From contig JAJZCB010000015.1 of NCBI GenBank assembly GCA_021846285.1, positions 1 through 50,354 on the forward strand: DNA of 50,354 bases. The letters run 5' to 3'. The notes beneath the pieces were generated by a model, which saw only the letters and a program-made list of their open reading frames with translations, made no database searches and was not told the DNA's origin. Both the position numbers and the translations under genes were made by a program. Origin of the DNA: Bacillota bacterium (GTDB taxonomy: Bacteria > Bacillota > Bacilli > Alicyclobacillales > SLC66). Positions 41,706 to 49,356 of the stretch are shown one piece after another (the first letter of the stretch is position 1; each line of letters starts with the position of its first letter).

Positions 41706-42338
41706 TCAAACGTCTCGGCGGTGAACAGCAATGTCAGGTGGACGTGGATATGCGGCTAGCTCGGGGAATGGCAACTCCGCATCTTCAGATTCTAACGATT
41801 CGGTCAGCAGCGGCGGCTCCGCGGCAACCTTGCTCGGCTATGCCCGCTTGCCCACGACCGCCGCAATCGGGCAGAAACGGTTTACTGAAGTACCAGCGAT
41901 CCATGACCACCCATAGGTGACAGGGACTCTATGTCAGGGCCGGCTTCATTTTGACCCTTTTCGCCGGACTGCGACACAGGAGCAAGGGCAGGGCGAAACG
42001 ATTCCAGAGTGTATGCAAGACGGGAATGCCCCCGAGGCGGCTGATGGAAGACAGGGATTGAAACTGTGGTTGGAACAACGGGTCACGGGCTACACGGCCA
42101 TCGAGAGAAGATAGTCAGTTTAGGCGCCCTCGCCGCGATTGTTGCGAGTTTTTCCGTTTATCAAGAGAAACTAGCCGATTGTCATGCCTTGTTCAAAAAT
42201 TCTCGCCCCCAATTTCATACTTCAAGTGTGTTGCCGCAAGTGCCTGGGGCAGTGTGGTGCTATCGTTCGTATGACTGGACTTTTCGGGTAACCATAACCT
42301 AACACAAGGGGCGAAATTTGTTCAGTAGATAATGATCT
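41706..42338. other. Region of 630 bp without a supported gene
   Basis: Between the GT-C terminator and the stop of the MshEN glycosyltransferase gene, only short frames exist (65-78 codons), none with a good ribosome site. One, at 41731-41916, reads as Ser/Gly-rich and contains LPTTAA. A different frame further on gives LYVRAGFILTLFAGLRHRSK, a short hydrophobic-basic stretch. Together these could be a frameshifted, decayed surface-protein gene. I see no terminator for the GT2 gene and no known RNA. Confidence 0.35.
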
Positions 42339-44582
42339 CTATACTCCGACATTTTTAGCGTTCTTATCCAATATTAGATGATCGTTCGCCTTGACATTGG
42401 AGAGTCCATGCACTGTTTTCTCCCAGTACGAGGGTTTGAAAATCAACTGAACCAGCGCCTTATAAGAAGCGATCGACATAAACACCCAATAGATCGGGCT
42501 GAGAAGCGCCCACTTGGCGAGACTCCATCTTCCCGACTTCAAAACGCCAACGATATTTGCGTATGTAAAAGCGACGTTCCCTAAGAAAAGGCTTAAAGAG
42601 CCCAAGTAAAATATCCAGCCTGAGAACACGGCCATGAGAAACATGGGCCGAAACAGATACCACGAGAGCGTGAGCCCCCACAGAATGGGATTTAAGAGAA
42701 ACTGGAGAGCCGTTCCACCGATCGTCGCCTGAAATCCGAAGAAACCGATTGGCTTGAGTTCTTTCCATAGCCTTATAGGGTGACGCATATGCACCAGCCA
42801 AGTTTGCAAGTACCCCTTGACCCAGCGAGACCGCTGACGCATCCAGTTGACGAAGTCAGAATTGGCCTCTTCATAGGTGACAGAGTTCATGACGGCGGTA
42901 TGGTACCCTGTCTTATGCAATCTGACACCCAGATCCGCATCTTCTGTGACGTTAAAGGGGTCCCAGGCCCCCAACTCACGCAGTATCTCAGTTCGAAAGT
43001 GGTTGGAACTGCCGCCGAGTGGGATCGGCATCCGCATCGTGAAAAGCGCCGGCAGCATCAGTTCAAACCAGTTGGCGTACTCTGCGGTAAACCAGCGTGT
43101 CTGGATGTTTTGGTTCTCATTGTAATACGATAGCTTCGCCTGCACACAGGCCAGTTGATCATTTTCGTTTTGCCGAAATACGGTGATCGCCTTGAGCAAT
43201 TGATCTGGTTCCGGGATATCCTCCGCATCAAAAATGACAAGATACTCTCCACGCGCTTTGGTCAGGCCATAGTTGCAAGCCTTCGGCTTGGTTCGCGGTT
43301 CAGATGCGGGCACGATCACCAACTCGATGTAGTTTGGCAGACCGGCGTCGCGCGCCGCTGCGATCGTTTCCGTATCGTCCTCTTCAAGCAGAAACTTCAC
43401 ATCCAAGCGGTCCTTTGGATACTGCAAGCGCTTGATCGCCTCGGTTAAGGTGGGCAGAACGGCCGCTTCCCGGTAAAGTGGCACAAGAACAGTATATTCC
43501 GGCAACGAAGTGAGAGGGATGTTGTCGATATCTGCCTTAGTGATGATGAATTCGGCATCGCTGCCCGCCGACTTTTGCATCGCCCACAGTCTAAATATAC
43601 TGGTAACGCCGTAAAGTACTTCTACCAGTGCAGCCAACACGGTTCCAGTAACCAATGAGTTTAAGACAAAACCACCGGTTAATGCCAGGGCAATTCCAAT
43701 CAACCAGAACGCCTGCAGCCGTGATATTTGTTTGAAGGCACTATCTTCTGGACTCCGATTCAATAGCGACAGTCGGCTCTCTTCCTCGTGCTCCTTGCGA
43801 AATCGTAGATTCAGCGCCATCATGACATCACGGTAACCTGTGACAAATACCCGCACCCGGCGATTGGTCCGGGATTGCAACTGCACTAACGCCTCTTGAT
43901 CGTCTACGTCAACCATGGCAACCGTTATACTGTAATCATCCAGCGCCAGTGGAACGATCAGATGGCGAAACCAGAATCGCTCGTCAACGAGATTCCATGC
44001 CGCAAACAGAGCTGGATCGCAAAAAAGGGCTGCGGTGTTGTTTCCATTTAGGAGGTCTATCAGGGGCAGACCTCGTTGCATCGCAAAAGCCTCCGCAATA
44101 TCCCAGTGCGATGCGGATCCCCTATTCATCAAAACGGATCCAATCTTGATCTTTGTGTCTGCACTCCTCTGTTCCTGAAGGGCCGCCGAGAGTTCAGCGG
44201 GGGATATGCGTCCGCTGGCAATCAGGTATGCGCCAAGTCGCTCATCCGGCAATCCTGATAAGAGGCCATACACGCGATCCTGCGCATGAACCAAATCCTC
44301 TAGCTCCACCCTGCATAAAATGACCTTGCCTTCCACAAATTCCGTCACAGAGAGGGCAGAGGGGCTCTCCGTGTCCACCGCAGCGACAAAGATAAACTCA
44401 CCTGTCTGTTGAAAGGGGAGAACTTGCCCGTTGCGCGACATTTCTGCAGAGATCAGATGAGCCACCTTGAGTTCGACGGGGTCATACCAAACGGACTGCC
44501 CATTCAACTTGTATGGTCGGAGCGAGATAAATAATTTTCCGTCCAGCTCCGCTATACCGCGTTCGTCGGTATCCACACTCAT
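42339..44582 (-). CDS. Processive GT2 glycosyltransferase with N-terminal MshEN-like c-di-GMP domain
   Basis: 747 residues. The N-terminal 100-250 region is a GspE/MshE N-domain: ERLGAYLIASGRISPAEL plus LQEQ (about 114-138), then a second half, KIGSVLMNRGSASHWDIAEA with QRGLPLIDLL. The RLG...GxI...L...Q spacing is that of c-di-GMP-binding MshEN motifs. Membrane helices follow (about 290-335), then the GT2 catalytic core with FDAEDIPEPDQL, TEDADLGVRLHKTGY and QRSRWVKGYLQTW (Q/RxxRW), and C-terminal helices. Cellulose-synthase-like. NfrB of E. coli combines the same domains in a different order and is c-di-GMP-activated. Coupled by ATGA overlap to the upstream coiled-coil gene. Confidence 0.85.
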   Translation of the reverse strand: MSVDTDERGIAELDGKLFISLRPYKLNGQSVWYDPVELKVAHLISAEMSRNGQVLPFQQTGEFIFVAAVDTESPSALSVTEFVEGKVILCRVELEDLVHAQDRVYGLLSGLPDERLGAYLIASGRISPAELSAALQEQRSADTKIKIGSVLMNRGSASHWDIAEAFAMQRGLPLIDLLNGNNTAALFCDPALFAAWNLVDERFWFRHLIVPLALDDYSITVAMVDVDDQEALVQLQSRTNRRVRVFVTGYRDVMMALNLRFRKEHEEESRLSLLNRSPEDSAFKQISRLQAFWLIGIALALTGGFVLNSLVTGTVLAALVEVLYGVTSIFRLWAMQKSAGSDAEFIITKADIDNIPLTSLPEYTVLVPLYREAAVLPTLTEAIKRLQYPKDRLDVKFLLEEDDTETIAAARDAGLPNYIELVIVPASEPRTKPKACNYGLTKARGEYLVIFDAEDIPEPDQLLKAITVFRQNENDQLACVQAKLSYYNENQNIQTRWFTAEYANWFELMLPALFTMRMPIPLGGSSNHFRTEILRELGAWDPFNVTEDADLGVRLHKTGYHTAVMNSVTYEEANSDFVNWMRQRSRWVKGYLQTWLVHMRHPIRLWKELKPIGFFGFQATIGGTALQFLLNPILWGLTLSWYLFRPMFLMAVFSGWIFYLGSLSLFLGNVAFTYANIVGVLKSGRWSLAKWALLSPIYWVFMSIASYKALVQLIFKPSYWEKTVHGLSNVKANDHLILDKNAKNVGV

Positions 44583-45064
44583 GCCGATACTCCCCTCGGT
44601 GATACATGCACCAACTCATGATCCACCGCTATATCGCGCACGAGTGAATGAGCACGCAACCAACCGATAAACTTATTTCGATCATGAGCTTGACCGTCAA
44701 CGCGATAAAACCCATCGCGAAACACCCGAAACCTGACTGCCAGATGCGGTGAACCCTCTAAAGCATCAATCAATCCCGTAATGTGACCAATCGAATCCGT
44801 TGGTCCGACGATGACCGTTATCGATTCTCCCGCACCCGACATACTCACTGACTGAATGTGCTGACGGCGCATGGCCGCTACAGTGATGGCCAACTCTTCT
44901 CTTTGCGACTCTGCCTTCGCCAGTCGAAGTGTAAGTTCACTCACCTGCTGTTCCGCATCAGCCAGTTTCTGCTCGCAAATCCTCATTTTCTCATCAACAG
45001 AAGATTTCGCATACCCAAAAAATTGTCTTTCGAAACGATTTCTACGCACTTTGCTTCCTCCCAT
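44579..45064 (-). CDS. Coiled-coil protein with small C-terminal alpha/beta domain
   Basis: 161 residues. The opening RRNRFERQFFGYAKSSVDEK resembles the lipid-binding start of DivIVA/GpsB proteins. A coiled coil of about 50 residues follows (KLADAEQQVSELTLRLAKAE). The C-terminal 80 residues (ITVIVGPTDSIGHITGLIDA; VRFRVFRDGFYRVDG) suggest a ferredoxin-like fold. Family not recognised. The 4-bp overlap with the MshEN glycosyltransferase gene suggests that the products act together, perhaps localising the synthase. It starts 15 bp after the sorted-protein gene ends. Confidence 0.6.
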   Translation of the reverse strand: MGGSKVRRNRFERQFFGYAKSSVDEKMRICEQKLADAEQQVSELTLRLAKAESQREELAITVAAMRRQHIQSVSMSGAGESITVIVGPTDSIGHITGLIDALEGSPHLAVRFRVFRDGFYRVDGQAHDRNKFIGWLRAHSLVRDIAVDHELVHVSPRGVSA

Positions 45065-45079
45065 TCAGTCCGCACAGAT

Positions 45080-45637
45080 TTAATGTGGAACATTCACGCG
45101 ACGTCTGCGCACCACTTGCCACACGCCCAGCATCCCAAGCGGCAGAGCCGCCGCCAGCGGCGCCTCTGGCAATGTATCCACAAGCGGGCCAACGGTTTCC
45201 TGATAATATTTGGAGTTCGGAGCCGGAGATGTGTATGCCATGGACACGTTGACACTCACGGCGCGCCCGAAATTTGGCAACGGAATCTTGTACCTCACCG
45301 GATGCATCGAATACAGGACGCCTGTCTCCATAATCGGTGGAGTGTCCGAAGTGCCGATCGAGCCAATGGGAAAAACGGGCGACGCCACGGTAAACTCAAA
45401 CCGCAGAGTCTGAGGAGCTGTCAGTCCTTCTCCCTTGAGGACAGGAAAGTCCACGATAACGTATCGGGCACCCTTGTGTACGACAACCTTGCGAATCGCC
45501 GACGTCGCGTGTGCCGCGGTTGGAACGTTTGTCAGCAACGGTGGGTTGTTCGGAGAAGCTGCGAAGGTGGTCACCGTCATCGTCAGAGAAGCGAAGACCA
45601 ACCCGCCAAAGAGCAATGCTTTTTTCCCACCTGTCAT
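45080..45637 (-). CDS. Secreted protein with C-terminal LPEAP exosortase-type sorting signal
   Basis: 185 residues. Signal peptide (KKALLFGGLVFASLTMTVTT, FAA). Beta-rich middle: METGVLYSMHPVRYKIPLPN, VSMAYTSPAPNSKYYQETVG. C-terminal tripartite signal: DTLPEAPLAAALPLGMLGVW, a hydrophobic helix, and RRRR. This matches PEP-CTERM logic (Pro-Glu-x-Pro motif, helix, basic end). Same architecture and about half-identical sequence to the protein at 47642-48133. It lies between the exosortase gene and the coiled-coil/GT2 genes, same strand. Confidence 0.78.
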   Translation of the reverse strand: MTGGKKALLFGGLVFASLTMTVTTFAASPNNPPLLTNVPTAAHATSAIRKVVVHKGARYVIVDFPVLKGEGLTAPQTLRFEFTVASPVFPIGSIGTSDTPPIMETGVLYSMHPVRYKIPLPNFGRAVSVNVSMAYTSPAPNSKYYQETVGPLVDTLPEAPLAAALPLGMLGVWQVVRRRRVNVPH

Positions 45638-45742
45638 GTCTGTTGCCCCCTTGTGTCAATACCGGCATCCGCAGAGCTGAGCTGGCCCAATGATACATCC
45701 GCGTTCTGCAGATGCAGCGCGGAGTACTTCGCCCATCATCTC

Positions 45743-47425
45743 TCAGGCGTTCAGCGCTTTCGATGAGACTGGCGCCGACCCCTTGGGAGCGATAAAAATA
45801 CTCCGTGCCATCCCATGCACCAGGGAGAAGTAGTTTTCCAGATGTATCGTCTGATCCGGGCTCAGCAAACCCGCAGTCTGCAGCGGCGATCCCGGTGTGG
45901 CCAGAAGCTCGTTCAATGCGGTTGGCATCTGAGCTACAAGTGGATTGCTTGGGTGGATAAAGTACGCCACCGGCGTTGCCGTCTCGGAACGGATGAACGC
46001 CACGCGCCCATGATACCGGACTGAAAATGAGTATACCGTATCCAAATATAGATTGCGTGGACTGCCAATGGCTGCGGGCGCCAACAGCACCGTGTAAACG
46101 GTCGCGTTGATGCCGGAGGCAATCGCCAAAGGACGTTGATCAATGATCTGCGCTCCGTGAAACAGCAGACAATTATGTTCCGTATAGCCTTGCAATGAAA
46201 TGGGTTGATACGTCCACCACCATTCCGACAGCGCCTGATCGCCATAGATCGAACGGTACGTGACCGCCGTGCTGACGGCCCCCGGCCCCAAAATCGACGC
46301 TGCGTCATAGTTCCCGATCGGGCTCACCGTCCATCCCACCACTTTCGGCATCAGTTTGGGCAACGCGTTTGACGTCACCGGAATCGGCGCGTGATCCGTT
46401 CCCGGCCCCCCCTGATACAGCGGCCATAGCAACACCGTTAGCGCTCCGACCGATAAAATGGACATCGACACCCGAATCCGACCCGGCGTTCGAATCATCT
46501 GCCCCTTCTTGAATTTGCGATTCTCAAGACCCAACCAGTGGGAAAACTTCACGACGGCGGCCACCATCGCCATAAACAGAAGGATACCAAGCACCGGATG
46601 AAGAACGCCTAGCGAAAAATTGGGCCCCAGCATATGAATGGAAAAAATGATCACGGCCAAACGCAGCCAATTGGCCAGCAGCGCCAGGCACGCTGCAAGC
46701 AAAATGGACATGCTCTTCTTCCACAGCGGTCCCATGAAGGTCACCAGCACGATGGGCAGCAGGATAGCCACCGCCAGAAGGCTGTCCGCTCCGCTGCAGA
46801 CCGACGTTACATAGACCGTCACGGACTGGCGGTGATACAGAACCCGATAGGTGCCCACGGGACTGCTGATGACGAGCCACGAAAACTTATGCGCCAGTTC
46901 CGCCACAAAGCGATTTGCAAAATTCTCTAAAATGGGATTGGTGAAACTGACAATGGTCGAATAGAGAGGCGGCCAACTCAGCCATAGATACATAAGCGGC
47001 CGAATCAGATACTTCGTAACGCCGACCCCAAACACGAGCCACGCCAACCCCAGCGCCCACAGTGGCCAGATGAGCAGACCGACGCTTTGGCCAACAAAGT
47101 AATACTGCCACACGGTGATGCCGGCCACCAGCAAGGAACCCGCCACTAACAGCATCGGAATTCCCATGATTCCGTTAAGTTCAGCATCGTCATTGTAGCT
47201 CAGCGCCCTCTGTAGCTGCCAACCCGCCCAGATAAACGCGAATACTGGAATCCACACCAGATAAGCGTACGGGGTGTCTGCCAGGGCCCCCGACCACAGA
47301 GGAGTGGCATAGGGAATCATAGGAAGCGAACTGCCGATCGCCCATGCGTAGATCCAGGCGAGCGGTCCATGACGCCTGCGCGTGCTCGTTCTTCTGCTCC
47401 GTTTGACCGGAATCTCCACAGCCAT
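45743..47425 (-). CDS. Exosortase with C-terminal EpsI-like domain
   Basis: About 560 residues. Eight or more membrane helices with the exosortase catalytic set: Cys210 in VTSVCSGADSLLAVAILL, Arg255 in LANWLRLAVIIFSI, and His276 in GVLHPVLGILLF. After the last helix (about 320-340) comes an extracytoplasmic domain of about 220 residues with EWWWTYQPISL and HNCLLFHGAQII, reminiscent of EpsI, the usual partner of exosortases. ATG at 47425 is chosen for GGGAGGG upstream (frame opens at 47449). It would cleave the LPE(V/A)P proteins encoded on both sides. Membrane enzyme, active site on the outer face. Confidence 0.85.
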   Translation of the reverse strand: MAVEIPVKRSRRTSTRRRHGPLAWIYAWAIGSSLPMIPYATPLWSGALADTPYAYLVWIPVFAFIWAGWQLQRALSYNDDAELNGIMGIPMLLVAGSLLVAGITVWQYYFVGQSVGLLIWPLWALGLAWLVFGVGVTKYLIRPLMYLWLSWPPLYSTIVSFTNPILENFANRFVAELAHKFSWLVISSPVGTYRVLYHRQSVTVYVTSVCSGADSLLAVAILLPIVLVTFMGPLWKKSMSILLAACLALLANWLRLAVIIFSIHMLGPNFSLGVLHPVLGILLFMAMVAAVVKFSHWLGLENRKFKKGQMIRTPGRIRVSMSILSVGALTVLLWPLYQGGPGTDHAPIPVTSNALPKLMPKVVGWTVSPIGNYDAASILGPGAVSTAVTYRSIYGDQALSEWWWTYQPISLQGYTEHNCLLFHGAQIIDQRPLAIASGINATVYTVLLAPAAIGSPRNLYLDTVYSFSVRYHGRVAFIRSETATPVAYFIHPSNPLVAQMPTALNELLATPGSPLQTAGLLSPDQTIHLENYFSLVHGMARSIFIAPKGSAPVSSKALNA

Positions 47426-47492
47426 AAAAACCCTCCCGCATTTCTGCACACATCATACCAAGCGATTCACTGAAACGAGTTAAATTTTTCGC

Positions 47493-47515
47493 TTGGCAAC
47501 ATCAAGAAAATTTCA
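47493..47515 (-). promoter_or_regulatory. Conserved upstream element, exosortase gene copy
   Basis: A 23-bp segment containing TTGGCAACAT (plus strand) matches 48272-48294 at 20 of 23 positions. It lies about 70 bp upstream of the exosortase start. On the minus strand it reads as TTGATG, 17 bp, TAACTC, a weak promoter-like pair. Confidence 0.5.
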
Positions 47516-47579
47516 AGTGATGTGAGAGACGCTACGCACGCCGCAAAAACCTACAAACTATTAAACATAATCTCTATAG

Positions 47580-47615
47580 AAGCGCGAGCGGCTGAGGATT
47601 CGACCGCTCGCGCTT
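47580..47615. terminator. Terminator hairpin after the LPEVP protein gene
   Basis: AAGCGCGAGCGG (47580-47591) and CCGCTCGCGCTT (47604-47615) form a perfect 12-bp stem with a 12-base loop, 26 bp after the stop at 47642. The U-run on the minus strand is poor (CTATAG). The stem is strong enough to stop or protect transcripts. Confidence 0.65.
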
Positions 47616-47641
47616 CCCGTCCTCACTACAACAGAAGTGCC

Positions 47642-48133
47642 TCAACGCACGGCGTTCAATCGACGCCTGCGCATCACGTACCATACACCCAACATTCCCA
47701 AAGGCAGAGCCGCCGCCAACGGAACTTCAGGCAGGGTATCCAACAGTGGACCAACTGTTTCCGCATAATAGTTGGAGTTCGGGCCTGGGGACGTGTAGCT
47801 CATCGACACATACACGTTCTGAGCGTGGCCGTAGTTCGGAACCGGAATCTTGTAGCTTATCGCCGGACTGGTTGAATACAACACACCCGTCTCGTAAATC
47901 GGAGCTGTGGTCGATGGCGTTCCAGGCGGTCCGGTCGTAAAGTCATATTGCAGCGTTGGTGGAGGAGTCAACGACACCCCCTGAAGGGTCGGGAAGTTTA
48001 GGATCAAGTATGTTTGACCCGCTGGAATCGTAACTTCCTGGGTTGTGCTTGAGGCCGCAAAGGCAGGCACCGAAACGGCCATTGACCCTGCCACCAAACC
48101 GGCGGTGACCAAGACTTGTTTCCATCCCCTCAT
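47642..48133 (-). CDS. Secreted protein with C-terminal LPEVP exosortase-type sorting signal
   Basis: 163 residues. Signal peptide (VLVTAGLVAGSMAVSVPAFA). Middle region: IYETGVLYSTSPAISYKIPV, PNYGHAQNVYVSMSYTSPGP, NYYAETVGPLLDT. The ending is LPEVPLAAALPLGMLGVW then YVMRRRR. It is a paralog of the protein at 45080-45637; the C-terminal signal and the YTSPxPNS block are almost the same. AAAGGAGGTG precedes ATG, a very strong ribosome site, so it may be abundant. Likely a surface-anchored or released beta-sandwich protein. Family not recognised. Confidence 0.8.
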   Translation of the reverse strand: MRGWKQVLVTAGLVAGSMAVSVPAFAASSTTQEVTIPAGQTYLILNFPTLQGVSLTPPPTLQYDFTTGPPGTPSTTAPIYETGVLYSTSPAISYKIPVPNYGHAQNVYVSMSYTSPGPNSNYYAETVGPLLDTLPEVPLAAALPLGMLGVWYVMRRRRLNAVR

Positions 48134-48271
48134 TGATTCACCTCCTTTCTGCTATGGAGTGAGGAGCCACCCTGAGACGTGAACTCCTGTACATCGTAAG
48201 GAACATCGCGTGTTCACAAACTAACTATTATGGTATCAGTGTTTTCCGCTTGAGTGCTTTAAGTTTCGGGT

Positions 48272-48294
48272 TTGGCAACATGAAGAAAACTTTA
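48272..48294 (-). promoter_or_regulatory. Conserved upstream element, LPEVP gene copy
   Basis: The second copy of the 23-bp element (TTGGCAACAT on the plus strand), about 140 bp upstream of the LPEVP protein start. On the minus strand it reads TTCATG, 17 bp, TAAAGC. It flanks an ACCCGAAAC half-site at 48271-48263. Confidence 0.5.
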
Positions 48295-48296
48295 GA

Positions 48297-48325
48297 TTGA
48301 CCCGAAATGCATCATTCAGAATAAT
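48297..48325 (+). promoter_or_regulatory. Candidate sigma-A promoter for the MPEVP protein gene
   Basis: TTGACC (48297-48302) and AATAAT (48320-48325) are 17 bp apart. The motif ACCCGAAATGC overlaps the -35 (48300-48310) and recurs at 48442-48452 ahead of TATAGT. The remaining sequence up to the start at 48513 shows no gene. Confidence 0.5.
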
Positions 48326-48512
48326 ACACGCGCAAGATTGTGGTGACCTCGCGCAAGTTCTGCAATATATTGATTTGATTAAGGTTGAGTGACTGCGACA
48401 TAAAGAATTTTTAGTCTGGTAAAAGCCTGCTATGTATGGTTACCCGAAATGCCCTGTGCTATAGTTGCCTCGCGCGGAAATGGAGAGTCCTTATAGGGGG
48501 AGTGAAAATTCA

Positions 48513-49202
48513 ATGATACAACGGAGGAATCGCCGACATACAGTGACCGTGGCTGCCGGAGGAGCGCTGGCGCTATGGATGGTGAGCAGCCTCGCCCTCG
48601 GCGGCACAGCATTTGCTTCATCGGGAGGGTCGGGAGGGTCGGGCGACAACGGTGGGAACGGAGAAGGAACCCTGTATATGTACTCAACGCTGGCGAACGC
48701 GGAGAACGGTTCCGCCCCCGTCTCTGCGTTGACAGAAGGCCAAACCTACTATTTCGTTCTTGCGAGTCCAGGCGGGAAGACGCAGGAAAATAACTTGAAA
48801 AACGTACCTCCCGCGCTGACGTTCAACTTCTACAATCCGGCCCACAATTTTCAGGGTAACCCGAAGAAGGCTGAGAAGTACGCCAAAGACATTCGATTTT
48901 CGGTTCTCAGCGGACAACTCAGCAATAAACATCCGTTCGTGTATCCGGTGACACTGCCGCCCAATGTCTCGCCAGGCGACTATACGATCGGCACCTTCGG
49001 CGTCAATGCGCAGCCGCAATCGAACGGCAATAGCGGCGAGGATGAATTCTTCTTCTCTACGGATCCTTCGATCGACGGCACAGTAACCGTTCAACCAGCG
49101 ACGCAGGGAAACATGCCGGAAGTTCCGTTTGCGGGCCTCTTGCCGGTCGCTCTGGCCGCAATCGGCGGCGTGGTTTGGTATGCACGCCGCCGGGCGCGCT
49201 GA
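48513..49202 (+). CDS. Secreted protein with C-terminal MPEVP exosortase-type sorting signal
   Basis: About 229 residues. Signal peptide (VTVAAGGALALWMVSSLALG, then AFA). A Gly/Ser/Asn-rich linker (GGSGGSGDNGGNGEG) follows, then a beta-rich domain (LTEGQTYYFVLASPGGKTQE; LTFNFYNPAHNFQG; FVYPVTLPPNVSPGDYTIGT). The ending NMPEVPFAGLLPVALAAIGG, WYARRRAR is the same type of tripartite signal as in the two minus-strand proteins, but the rest is unrelated. ATG at 48513 is chosen for GGGGGAGTG upstream; the frame opens at 48465. It lies between the two exosortase genes, on the opposite strand. Confidence 0.78.
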   Translation: MIQRRNRRHTVTVAAGGALALWMVSSLALGGTAFASSGGSGGSGDNGGNGEGTLYMYSTLANAENGSAPVSALTEGQTYYFVLASPGGKTQENNLKNVPPALTFNFYNPAHNFQGNPKKAEKYAKDIRFSVLSGQLSNKHPFVYPVTLPPNVSPGDYTIGTFGVNAQPQSNGNSGEDEFFFSTDPSIDGTVTVQPATQGNMPEVPFAGLLPVALAAIGGVVWYARRRAR

Positions 49203-49319
49203 TCCAAAACGCTCGCTTCGCGATTGAGATGAACACATGGCGGCAAAGGGTGCGTCTCGCAGTCAGGATGCACGGCCCGCTGCGAAGGTTAATGTGATAA
49301 TGTGAGACAATATCAAACT

Positions 49320-49347
49320 AGGCCGTTTCCAGACAGGGAAGCGGCCT
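49320..49347. terminator. Shared terminator between MPEVP gene and second exosortase
   Basis: AGGCCG...CGGCCT with an inner TTCC/GGGAA pairing, between the two converging stops (49202 and 49357). T-rich on one side only (TTCGTCCT). Confidence 0.6.
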
Positions 49348-49356
49348 TCGTCCTGC

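Noticed and set aside
41731-41916. Small Ser/Gly-rich frame ending after LPTTAA as a sortase substrate
   Set aside because: No signal peptide, no membrane helix after the motif in the same frame, no ribosome site; kept only as a hint of a decayed gene.
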